In this document: in pieces, positions 1 to 6,572 of the stretch
Numbering within the stretch: position 1 is the stretch's first letter
Layout of the letters: each line of letters begins with the position of its first letter
NCBI GenBank assembly: GCA_023266715.1
Contig: JAHFPK010000116.1
Location: forward strand, 1-8,135
Direction: 5' to 3'
From: Hyphomicrobiales bacterium
Lineage (GTDB): Bacteria; Pseudomonadota; Alphaproteobacteria; Rhizobiales; Aestuariivirgaceae
DNA length: 8,135 nt
The notes under the pieces: generated by a model
What the model was told of the DNA's origin: nothing
Database searches by the model: none
The model's input: only the letters and a program-made list of their open reading frames with translations
Program-made: the position numbers and the translations under genes

Positions 1-127
1 CGACTACCCAATCGTCTTTGCCAACCTTTACATCTTCACGCTGGTGGGGCTTGTGGTGGCTCTCATCAGCGACCTGACCTACATGATGATTGATCCGCGC
101 ATCGATTTTGAATCGCGTGAGGTTTAA
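1..127 (+). CDS. yejB: YejB peptide ABC transporter permease, C-terminal end (partial)
   Basis: The first bases hold the last 41 codons of a membrane protein read from position 2, ending in TAA at 125-127. The visible tail has one hydrophobic membrane segment (about residues 9-23 of the fragment), followed by the conserved close of DppB/OppB-type permeases, SDLTYMMIDPRIDFESREV, the 'D-P-R-I' ending that places the C-terminus in the cytoplasm. YejE starts 4 nt after the stop, and YejF follows, so this is the YejB half of the YejBEF inner-membrane oligopeptide importer rather than a generic Dpp or Opp permease. The 5' part, and probably the periplasmic binding protein gene (yejA or yepA), lie outside the window. 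The family is certain; the assignment to YejB rests on the neighbours. Confidence 0.9.
   Translation, partial: DYPIVFANLYIFTLVGLVVALISDLTYMMIDPRIDFESREV
117..122 (+). promoter_or_regulatory. Ribosome-binding site of yejE
   Basis: GTGAGG lies 9 nt before the ATG at 132 and inside the last codons of yejB. It supports 132 as the start over the in-frame TTG at 90. Confidence 0.6.
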
Positions 128-131
128 TCCC

Positions 132-1235
132 ATGGCGCTCTTTACGCTCAAGGGACTGAACAAGCGGCGCTGGGAGCTATTCAAGGCCAACCGCCGTGGG
201 TATTGGTCCCTTTGGATTTTTGGCGCGCTATTTCTGATGAGCATATTTGCGCCAATTATTGCCAACGACCGGCCAATATTGGCTTCCTACAAGGGTGAAC
301 TCCTATTTCCGACCTTTGTGGATTATCCGGAATCCAAGTTCGGCGGATTCCTGGCGCGCACGGATTATCGTGACCCGGTGAACCAGGAGGAGATCAGCGC
401 CAATGGCTGGATGATCTGGCCACCCATTCGCTACTCCTATAACACCGTCAACAATGAACTGCCGCGGCCTGCCCCTTCAACCCCTGCATCCAATCTCACC
501 CGGGACGAGGCCTGCGCCAAGTATCCGCTTGTTGCCGCAGACCCCAATTGCATTTTCGGCAATTTGAACTGGCTGGGAACTGATGACCAGGGCCGCGATG
601 TCATTGCGCGCCTCATCTATGGCTTTCGAATTTCCGTTGCCTTCGGCCTCATTCTGACATTGTTTTCATCGGTCATCGGCGTGGCCGCCGGTGCCGTGCA
701 GGGTTATTTTGGCGGCTGGACGGACCTGTTGTTTCAGCGCTTTATCGACATCTGGTCGTCCATGCCTACGCTCTATCTGCTCATCATCCTGGCGGCATTC
801 ATTACACCAACTTTCTGGCTTCTGCTTTTCATTCTTGTCCTCTTCTCATGGACGGGACTTGTCGGCGTGGTGCGCGCCGAGTTCCTGCGGGCCCGGAATT
901 TTGAATATGTGCGCGCCGCAAGGGCCTTGGGCCTGAGCAATACCAAAATCATGTTCAAGCATCTTTTGCCGAATGCCCTGATCTCAACGGTTACATTCAT
1001 GCCATTCATTCTGTCCGGTTCCGTAACCACGCTGACGGCGCTGGATTTTCTAGGCTTCGGACTGCCACCGGGGTCGCCTTCTCTTGGTGAATTGCTGGCG
1101 CAGGGCAAAGCCAACCTGCAGGCGCCCTGGCTCGGTTTTACGGGGTTCTTTGTGGTTTCCATCATGCTCACTTTGCTGGTTTTCATTGGCGAGGCGGTGC
1201 GTGATGCGCTTGATCCCAGAAAGACATTCGCATGA
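132..1235 (+). CDS. yejE: YejE peptide ABC transporter permease
   Basis: This is the second inner-membrane permease of the Yej oligopeptide importer (367 aa; E. coli YejE is about 341 aa). The ATG at 132 is preferred over an upstream in-frame TTG at 90: it lies 4 nt after the yejB stop and has a GTGAGG ribosome-binding site at 117-122. The TTG would lie deep inside yejB. A first membrane helix at about residues 27-45 is followed by a long periplasmic stretch (about 46-145), which is characteristic of YejE. The OppC-type entry motif LGTDDQGRDV is at 148-157, further helices lie at about 167-190, 212-245, 285-305 and 337-355, and the EAA loop that docks onto the ATPase is at about 259-283 (key residues RAARALGLS and the terminal LLPNAL). 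It ends in ALDPRKTFA, as usual for the family. Its last 4 nt overlap yejF, implying coupled translation. Confidence 0.95.
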   Translation: MALFTLKGLNKRRWELFKANRRGYWSLWIFGALFLMSIFAPIIANDRPILASYKGELLFPTFVDYPESKFGGFLARTDYRDPVNQEEISANGWMIWPPIRYSYNTVNNELPRPAPSTPASNLTRDEACAKYPLVAADPNCIFGNLNWLGTDDQGRDVIARLIYGFRISVAFGLILTLFSSVIGVAAGAVQGYFGGWTDLLFQRFIDIWSSMPTLYLLIILAAFITPTFWLLLFILVLFSWTGLVGVVRAEFLRARNFEYVRAARALGLSNTKIMFKHLLPNALISTVTFMPFILSGSVTTLTALDFLGFGLPPGSPSLGELLAQGKANLQAPWLGFTGFFVVSIMLTLLVFIGEAVRDALDPRKTFA

Positions 1236-2860
1236 GCGAAGTGTTGCTGGAAGTCAAAGACCTTTCCGTTGCCTTTCGCCAGGGCGGCAAAGCTACGCTT
1301 GCAGTTGACCATGTTTCCTTTTCACTAAAAAAGGGAGAAACATTGGCTCTCGTGGGCGAGTCCGGTTCCGGAAAATCCGTATCCGCGCTCTCAATTCTAA
1401 AACTCTTGCCTTACCCCGCCGCGGAACATCCCTCAGGTTCGGTCAGGTTCAATGGCGAGGAGCTGCTTGATGCCGATGAGCGCGACCTTCGCAAGGTGCG
1501 CGGCAATGACATCACCATGATTTTCCAGGAGCCCATGACTTCGCTTAACCCATTGCATTCAGTGGAACGGCAGATCGGCGAAATCCTGGAACTGCATCAG
1601 GGCCTGGGGGGAGCGGAAGCCAGGGCACGAATCATAAGCCTGCTTACGAAAGTTGGTATCCGCGATCCTGAAACGCGGTTGCAGGATTATCCTCATCAAC
1701 TGTCCGGCGGGCAGCGGCAACGGGTGATGATTGCCATGGCTCTTGCCAATAATCCCGACCTGCTGATTGCCGATGAACCCACTACGGCCCTGGACGTAAC
1801 CGTGCAGGCACAAATTCTGAAATTGCTGAAAGAGTTGCAAGCCGAGTTTGGCATGGCCCTTCTGCTGATTACCCATGATCTCGGAATTGTGCGTCATATG
1901 GCAGATACGATTTGTGTGATGCAAAGGGGCAAGGTGGTTGAGGCGGGCGATGCCAAGAAAGTGTTTGAGAAGCCGCAGCACGAATATACCAAGATGCTGC
2001 TTTTGGCAGAGCCTAAGGGCAAACCGCCAAAATCCGACACGAGCGCTGCCGTTGTTGTGGAAACGAAAAACCTCAAGGTCTGGTTTCCCATCAAGCGTGG
2101 ATTTTTTCGCAAGACCATTGGCCACATAAAAGCTGTTGACGGGCTTGATACGCTCGTCAGGGCTGGCCAGACTTTGGGTATTGTGGGTGAATCGGGTTCG
2201 GGGAAAACCACGCTTGGCCTTGCCATTTTGCGCCTGATTTCCTCGCAAGGAGAAATTTCGTTCCAGGGCCGCCGCATTGACGGCGTTGGCTCCAATGCCA
2301 TGCGGCCCCTGCGCAAGGACATGCAGATTGTGTTTCAAGACCCCTTTGGCTCCCTGTCACCGCGCCTGTCGATCCTGCAAATCGTGGAAGAGGGCCTGCT
2401 TGTTCAGGGTGGAAGAGGAAATGCCGACGATCGCCGCGCGCATGTTTCACACGCTCTTACTGAAGTTGGGCTGGATCCGGAAACAATGGACCGCTATCCC
2501 CATGAGTTTTCGGGCGGACAGAGGCAGCGCATTGCCATTGCCCGGGCCCTTGCGCTCAATCCCAAGTTCATCATGCTGGATGAGCCGACATCGGCATTGG
2601 ATATGTCCGTGCAGGCGCAGATTGTTGACCTGCTGCGGGCCCTGCAAACCAGGCATAATCTTACCTATCTCTTCATCAGCCATGATCTCAGGGTGGTGCG
2701 TGCCCTGGCGAACGACGTCATTGTCATGCGCAATGGCATTGCCGTTGAACGGGGGCCTGCGTCACAGATTTTTGACTCACCACAGACGGATTATACTAAG
2801 GCGCTGATTGCGGCTTCGCTTAATCTCAAGGCAGCGCCGGAAAATGTCGTGAGACAGTAA
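1232..2860 (+). CDS. yejF: YejF, double-domain ATPase of the Yej peptide ABC transporter
   Basis: A 542-aa fused ABC ATPase (E. coli YejF is 529 aa) that powers uptake through YejB and YejE at the cytoplasmic face of the inner membrane. Both nucleotide-binding domains look catalytically complete. Domain 1 has Walker A GESGSGKS at 42-49, Q-loop Q99, signature LSGGQ at 157-161, Walker B ending D181-E182, and switch H215. Domain 2 has Walker A GESGSGKT at 319-326, Q369, signature FSGGQ at 426-430, Walker B ending D450-E451, and H484. An oligopeptide-transporter C-terminal segment follows domain 1 (QHEYTKMLLLAEP, 249-261), and a similar stretch follows domain 2. The ATG at 1232 overlaps the yejE stop as ATGA. 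In known systems Yej imports microcin C (E. coli), contributes to antimicrobial-peptide resistance (Brucella, Sinorhizobium) and imports muropeptides (Agrobacterium). The actual substrate here cannot be read from the ATPase. Confidence 0.96.
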   Translation: MSEVLLEVKDLSVAFRQGGKATLAVDHVSFSLKKGETLALVGESGSGKSVSALSILKLLPYPAAEHPSGSVRFNGEELLDADERDLRKVRGNDITMIFQEPMTSLNPLHSVERQIGEILELHQGLGGAEARARIISLLTKVGIRDPETRLQDYPHQLSGGQRQRVMIAMALANNPDLLIADEPTTALDVTVQAQILKLLKELQAEFGMALLLITHDLGIVRHMADTICVMQRGKVVEAGDAKKVFEKPQHEYTKMLLLAEPKGKPPKSDTSAAVVVETKNLKVWFPIKRGFFRKTIGHIKAVDGLDTLVRAGQTLGIVGESGSGKTTLGLAILRLISSQGEISFQGRRIDGVGSNAMRPLRKDMQIVFQDPFGSLSPRLSILQIVEEGLLVQGGRGNADDRRAHVSHALTEVGLDPETMDRYPHEFSGGQRQRIAIARALALNPKFIMLDEPTSALDMSVQAQIVDLLRALQTRHNLTYLFISHDLRVVRALANDVIVMRNGIAVERGPASQIFDSPQTDYTKALIAASLNLKAAPENVVRQ

Positions 2861-3807
2861 TGGCCTTTCTTTTTGTAACTCCCACCTGGCCAACCGGTTT
2901 ATGGAAAGCCGCAATGACCAAAGTGGCGCCAAAACTTGACGTGCGTATTTGGCCTGACGGAACTGGCCGTGTTGAAGACATTGAATACGCTGCCGCCTGG
3001 CTTCCACCGCCCAATGTCTTGAAGGGGCTTCCCAATCTGAAAGTGATTTTTTCACTTGGCGCCGGGGTTGACGCAATTCTGAAGGATCCCACGCTTCCCG
3101 ACAATGTTCCCATTGTGCGGGTGAATGACAATGACCTCACCAAGCGCATGACAGAGTATATTGTCCTGCATGTGCTCATGCACCACCGCCAGCAACGGCG
3201 CATTGATGCCAACCAGAAGCAAAGAATTTGGGACAGTTTTCCAACCCATGCGGCCTCTGCCCTTTCTGTGGGTATCATGGGCCTTGGTGTGATGGGGCAG
3301 GACTCTGCTCTGCGGCTGCGCGACCTGGGCTTTCGCGTGGCGGGATGGAGCCGGAGCCGGAAAGCCATTCCAGGTGTTGAGTGTTTTGCGGGCGCTGCTG
3401 AATTCAACGCTTTCCTAGCGCGCACGGATATCTTGATTTCCCTGCTTCCGGCAACAGCGGAAACCGATGGCATTATCAATCGCACAACCATTCAAAAACT
3501 ATCGCGCCGCGGCCCCTTTGGGGCGCCCATCATCATCAATGCGGGCCGCGGCCGCCAGCAGATTGCCAGTGATATTATGAGATGCCTTGATGCCGGTGAA
3601 CTCTATGCGGCAACACTCGATGTCTTTGCGGTTGAACCCCTGCCCGCGGACGATCCCCTGTGGGTTCACCCCCGCGTGACAGTTACACCACATATTGCGG
3701 CGGATTCCGATCCGGAAGTGATATGCGCCTATGTGGCCTCCCAGATTGAAAGACACAGGAATGACTTGCCACTGTTCAATCTCGTGGACCGAACGCGAGG
3801 ATATTAA
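2860..3807 (+). CDS. ghrA: GhrA-type glyoxylate/hydroxypyruvate reductase (D-2-hydroxyacid dehydrogenase)
   Basis: A 315-aa NAD(P)-dependent D-isomer-specific 2-hydroxyacid dehydrogenase, the usual length for GhrA (E. coli GhrA is 312 aa). The Rossmann loop GLGVMG is at 141-146, followed about 20 residues later by WSRSRK (163-168), the basic set expected for an NADPH-preferring enzyme. The catalytic triad is present in the family order: R230 in NAGRG, E259 in DVFAVEP, and H278 in TPHIA. The start overlaps the yejF stop (TAATG at 2858-2862), so it is probably translated by reinitiation as the last gene of the yej operon. Expected reaction: reduction of glyoxylate or hydroxypyruvate to glycolate or D-glycerate in the cytoplasm. 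Its link to peptide uptake is not obvious. The C-terminus (LVDRTRGY) is typical. Substrate specificity within the family is uncertain, so the symbol is a best fit. Confidence 0.88.
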   Translation: MAFLFVTPTWPTGLWKAAMTKVAPKLDVRIWPDGTGRVEDIEYAAAWLPPPNVLKGLPNLKVIFSLGAGVDAILKDPTLPDNVPIVRVNDNDLTKRMTEYIVLHVLMHHRQQRRIDANQKQRIWDSFPTHAASALSVGIMGLGVMGQDSALRLRDLGFRVAGWSRSRKAIPGVECFAGAAEFNAFLARTDILISLLPATAETDGIINRTTIQKLSRRGPFGAPIIINAGRGRQQIASDIMRCLDAGELYAATLDVFAVEPLPADDPLWVHPRVTVTPHIAADSDPEVICAYVASQIERHRNDLPLFNLVDRTRGY

Positions 3808-4655
3808 AGCCGTTTGATGCTTGTCACCAGCCCGTTTGCACTGGCAATACGGGCGACTGCCTCAGCCAAAGGTTCTTTAACCGTCAGCATGTGGTGACCA
3901 TTGGCGTGGAGGAGTGTTTTCTGATCGGTCATGATTCCCACATGGCCTTTCCAAAAAACCAGATCGCCTCGGCGCAAGCCATCGAGATCATTGATCAAGA
4001 GATTCTGGCCCAGTTGAATTTCCTGCATGTCGGTATCGCGTTGCGAGAGAACACCGCAAGCTTCCAGTGAAGTTTGCACGAGGCCTGAACAATCGAGGCC
4101 CTGGGACGTTTTACCGCCCCAATAATAGGGCACATCTTCAAACATCTCCGCCACACTTACAAAGTCTGTTTCACGTTCGCTCAAAGGCTTTAAGTGTCTC
4201 GTGAAAGCATATTTTCCATTTGAAAGTTTTGAAAACTTGTCATCACTTTCGACAATTTCAAGTTTCGCGTTCATTGGCACATTAACCGGAGCTTGCGACT
4301 TGATATCCGCCTCCGGGTATAAAAAGGTGGATGGCACAGAAACCCAATGGGTGGGGTTGGTCAAATCTTTGGAGACAGCAGCTTTGGCAATATACCCCAC
4401 GTAACCGTCAGCTTCGAGCTGGCACCAAATCCAGTCATCCTTGTCTTCAAATGCAATTATTTTTTCACCAAAAAGAGCCTGCGTGGTTTGCCTGGCTGAA
4501 CTCGAGGGCTCACCGTGCAGGCTGGCAATCGGAGCCACTATTTCCATAGGCTTGCCTTCGACATGGCGCGCGGCTTCAACACGGCCTTTCAAGCGCACGT
4601 CCGCAAGGTCGGTACGAAAAGCATGGAGGCGCTTGTCTAAAACGGACATTGTCAT
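3804..4655 (-). CDS. SH3-domain NlpC/P60 (C40) cysteine peptidase, likely cytoplasmic murein-peptide hydrolase
   Basis: A 283-aa protein with two bacterial SH3-like regions (about 36-95 and 103-155) followed by an NlpC/P60 domain (about 164-283). The catalytic cysteine is C189 in LDCSGL, the histidine is H238 in KGHVGIM, and a third polar residue is H250 in LLHANGHH. WGGKTSQG before the cysteine is also typical. The N-terminus has no signal peptide, lipobox or membrane segment, so it probably works in the cytoplasm. The SH3-plus-NlpC layout without export signal resembles Bacillus YkfC, which cuts L-Ala-gamma-D-Glu from the L-diaminopimelate side of recycled murein peptides; that reaction is inferred here. 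The ATG at 4655 overlaps the marR stop (ATGA); a second ATG at 4649 is possible and would remove two residues. The stop overlaps the stop of the convergent ghrA-like gene. Confidence 0.9.
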   Translation of the reverse strand: MTMSVLDKRLHAFRTDLADVRLKGRVEAARHVEGKPMEIVAPIASLHGEPSSSARQTTQALFGEKIIAFEDKDDWIWCQLEADGYVGYIAKAAVSKDLTNPTHWVSVPSTFLYPEADIKSQAPVNVPMNAKLEIVESDDKFSKLSNGKYAFTRHLKPLSERETDFVSVAEMFEDVPYYWGGKTSQGLDCSGLVQTSLEACGVLSQRDTDMQEIQLGQNLLINDLDGLRRGDLVFWKGHVGIMTDQKTLLHANGHHMLTVKEPLAEAVARIASANGLVTSIKRL

Positions 4656-4996
4656 AGATTCTTCGAGTTCAGGCCAATCAAGTCAGCCAGCCGATCAAGA
4701 TACAATGCACCCTTTACGGTTCGCTGAACCAATACATTCCGCCGGTCTGCCTCATCACGCCTGCGGGTTACGAGATCAAGCTTTCCCATGGAATCCAGGG
4801 CTCTGGTGATAACGGGCTTTGAGACCTGAAGTTTCTTGGCAAGCTCACGGATGGTATGGGGCGGTGCTTCCATATAGACAGTCAGCAATATACTCACCTG
4901 CCTGGTGGAAAGATCGGCTTCTTTGCCATGCACTTGGGCAAGGCTCACATCGCGCCAAAGTTTGAGGGCCTGCGCCGTTCCCAACGGAATTGACAT
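4652..4996 (-). CDS. Small MarR-family transcriptional regulator
   Basis: A 114-aa winged-helix DNA-binding protein of the MarR type, shorter than the usual 140-150 aa. The core starts with LSTRQVSILLTVY (29-41); the recognition helix-turn-helix is about 47-71 (IRELAKKLQVSKPVITRALD), and the wing is about 76-93 with the family-typical acidic/arginine pattern DEADRR at 81-86. The terminal dimerisation helices are short, ending at SKNL, so the dimer interface may be reduced. The ATG at 4996 is the only plausible start: no in-frame start codon lies between it and an upstream in-frame TAA. No clear Shine-Dalgarno precedes it. It sits between two peptidase genes on the same strand, overlaps the next gene by 4 nt, and has an inverted repeat 23 nt before its start. 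It probably regulates its own unit, with a small molecule or peptide as possible inducer (inferred). Confidence 0.85.
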   Translation of the reverse strand: MSIPLGTAQALKLWRDVSLAQVHGKEADLSTRQVSILLTVYMEAPPHTIRELAKKLQVSKPVITRALDSMGKLDLVTRRRDEADRRNVLVQRTVKGALYLDRLADLIGLNSKNL

Positions 4997-5018
4997 GTCT
5001 GATTCAGTAATCGTTACG

Positions 5019-5041
5019 GATGCGTTTCATTCTCACGCATC
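5019..5041. promoter_or_regulatory. Inverted repeat before marR, candidate MarR operator or hairpin
   Basis: Perfect 7-bp arms GATGCGT (5019-5025) and ACGCATC (5035-5041) flank a 9-nt spacer. The site sits in the 63-nt gap between the aminopeptidase stop and the marR start. Half-site centres are 16 bp apart, about one and a half helix turns. No T-run follows on the transcribed strand, so a terminator is unlikely. Binding by the adjacent MarR protein is a guess from position. Confidence 0.45.
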
Positions 5042-5059
5042 GGAGGAAAAGGTGCAAGC

Positions 5060-6439
5060 CTATTTCTTGTAACGCTCCAAAATCAGCGAAAACAGGGTCC
5101 GGATCCCCTGCGCTTCACCGCCCTTTCGGAAGCCAGGCCTGGCGGTTGGCGTCCACCCATAAATATCGAGATGAACATAGGATTTGGCTTTTTCGACAAA
5201 GCGCTTGAGGAAGAGGGCTGCGGTTATTGAGCCGGCAAAGCTTGAATCGGCGCTGTTGTTCATATCGGCAACGGAAGATTCAAACAGGGAATTATAGGGT
5301 TCCCAGAAGGGCATCCGCCAGAGATGATCGCGTTGCTCCGCGGCGTGCCTGGCGATGTCAGTGGCAAGGCCCTCATCATTGGTATAAAATGGCGGAAGAT
5401 CCGGTCCCAAAGCCACACGCGCTGAGCCCGTGAGGGTTGCCATGTCAATCAGGAGATCGGGTGTCTCTTCGTCAGCAAACGCCAGGGCATCCCCAAGAAT
5501 GAGCCTGCCTTCGGCATCCGTATTGCCTATTTCGACAGTAAGGCCTTTGCGGCTCTTCAGTATATCTCCAGGGCGAAAGGCATTTCCAGCGATGGCGTTT
5601 TCAACGGCCGGAATGAGAACACGCAGGCGCACCGGAAGCTTGGCATCCATAATAATTTGGGCGAGCCCAAGCACATTGGCGGCTCCACCCATATCCTTCT
5701 TCATGAGCGCCATGCCGGAAGCGGATTTGATGTCGAGGCCACCGGTGTCAAAGCAAACACCCTTGCCCACAAGCGTCACCTTGGGAGCACCAGCTGACCC
5801 CCATGAAAAATCAATGAGGCGAGGCTGCCGGGAGCTGGCCTTGCCCACAGCATGCACCATCGGAAATCCACGCCTAAGGGCCTCTCCGGAGGTCACTGTC
5901 AGCTTTGCCTTGTAATGCGAAGCCACTTTGCGCGCCGCTACTTCCAGCTCGTCAGGACCAAAATCATTGGAAGGCGTATTGATGAGATCGCGCACCATGT
6001 AGGTGGCGTTTGCAAGCCGCACAATCTCCTCATAATCGACATGGCCTCCACACACGAGGCAGGGAATTTTTTGGGTATTTGCCTTGTAACGGTCAAAGCC
6101 ATAGGCCTCCAGGCACCACGCCAATTCAACAAATATGGGGGATTGCGAAGTTGTGACGTTGAACGCATAGGTACCGGGCGGCAATTGCCGACAAAGCCAG
6201 GCCAAACCAAAGCCATCGCCCCCGTTGGATCCCACAATCACCTCAGCAATATCGCCTTGTCCATTGGGAACCTGAAGGCAAGTTCCGTTGCCACCAGTAA
6301 AATTCTGGGCTTCGGCCCAAGTCTGAGCGGCGATCGGCAACTGGGCAAGGATTTTCGGCCATGTTGCCGTCGTCACGACCTGTAATTGAATGACTTTGTC
6401 GCCCCCGGTTCGCACTAGTATTTTTCGTGCATCCATCAT
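5060..6439 (-). CDS. M17 leucyl aminopeptidase family protein
   Basis: A 459-aa metallo-aminopeptidase that removes N-terminal residues from peptides in the cytoplasm. A degenerate N-terminal domain (about 1-140) precedes the catalytic domain, whose first helix carries RDLINTPSND (150-159). Every residue of the two-metal site and the catalytic pair aligns with E. coli PepA at identical spacing: K226, D231, D249, D308 and E310 as metal ligands, K238 and R312 as catalytic residues. They lie in VGKGVCFDTGG, KKDMGGAA and NTDAEGR. The protein is shorter than PepA (503 aa) because of the N-terminal part. ATG at 6439 is chosen; an adjacent ATG at 6436 is equally possible, and an in-frame TGA directly upstream excludes a longer form. 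It heads the minus-strand unit with marR and the NlpC/P60 gene. PepA-type hexamers are expected. The N-terminal DNA-binding role of E. coli PepA should not be assumed. Confidence 0.93.
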   Translation of the reverse strand: MMDARKILVRTGGDKVIQLQVVTTATWPKILAQLPIAAQTWAEAQNFTGGNGTCLQVPNGQGDIAEVIVGSNGGDGFGLAWLCRQLPPGTYAFNVTTSQSPIFVELAWCLEAYGFDRYKANTQKIPCLVCGGHVDYEEIVRLANATYMVRDLINTPSNDFGPDELEVAARKVASHYKAKLTVTSGEALRRGFPMVHAVGKASSRQPRLIDFSWGSAGAPKVTLVGKGVCFDTGGLDIKSASGMALMKKDMGGAANVLGLAQIIMDAKLPVRLRVLIPAVENAIAGNAFRPGDILKSRKGLTVEIGNTDAEGRLILGDALAFADEETPDLLIDMATLTGSARVALGPDLPPFYTNDEGLATDIARHAAEQRDHLWRMPFWEPYNSLFESSVADMNNSADSSFAGSITAALFLKRFVEKAKSYVHLDIYGWTPTARPGFRKGGEAQGIRTLFSLILERYKK

Positions 6440-6572
6440 CCGTCAATACATCCTGTCTCTGTTGCAACCTGGGCATCAAGCCATACATGGTTAATAGTTT
6501 ATTGACATCTGCCTACCATGATCGGGCCTTCAAGTTTTTCGCCTTATGCATGATTCTTTCGGAGCTTAAGTG
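6440..6572. promoter_or_regulatory. Divergent intergenic region between the aminopeptidase and TPR lipoprotein genes
   Basis: This 133-bp AT-richer gap must hold the promoters of both flanking genes. It contains TTAA at 6491-6494, seven bases, then TTGA at 6502-6505, which matches 7 of 8 bases of the alphaproteobacterial CtrA pattern TTAA-N7-TTAA. TTGACA at 6502-6507 looks like a plus-strand -35 box, but no good -10 follows at 16-18 nt. GGAG at 6561-6564 is the ribosome-binding site of the TPR gene. No promoter could be fixed with confidence on the minus strand. Confidence 0.35.
6561..6564 (+). promoter_or_regulatory. Ribosome-binding site of the TPR lipoprotein gene
   Basis: GGAG lies 8 nt before ATG 6573 and 5 nt before the overlapping GTG 6570, favouring the ATG as the start. 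Confidence 0.55.

Noticed and set aside
90..131. TTG at 90 as the start of yejE
   Set aside because: It lies inside the conserved end of yejB, and the ATG at 132 has a better-placed ribosome-binding site and a normal YejE N-terminus.
773..1312. Open frame of 179 codons on the minus strand across the yejE-yejF junction
   Set aside because: It is antisense to two well-supported genes and has no protein-like features.
1559..2338. Long open frame of 259 codons on the minus strand inside yejF
   Set aside because: It lies wholly opposite a highly conserved ABC ATPase, shows no domain and has low-complexity shadow composition; it is a by-product of codon bias in yejF.
2826..3491. Open frame of 221 codons on the minus strand across the ghrA-like gene
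   Set aside because: It is opposite the dehydrogenase with its complete active site, is rich in S, R and A, and has no recognisable motif.
5885..6070. CxxC pair (residues 127-130) of the aminopeptidase as a zinc ribbon
   Set aside because: Only one pair is present and it lies in the linker before the catalytic domain; the metal site is already complete without it.
5852..6385. Open frame of 177 codons on the plus strand inside the aminopeptidase gene
   Set aside because: It is opposite the conserved M17 gene and has no domain or ribosome-binding site of note.
6502..6507. TTGACA as a -35 box for the TPR lipoprotein gene
   Set aside because: The six bases are a perfect -35, but the DNA 16-18 nt downstream is GC-rich with no -10-like hexamer, so I do not call a promoter.
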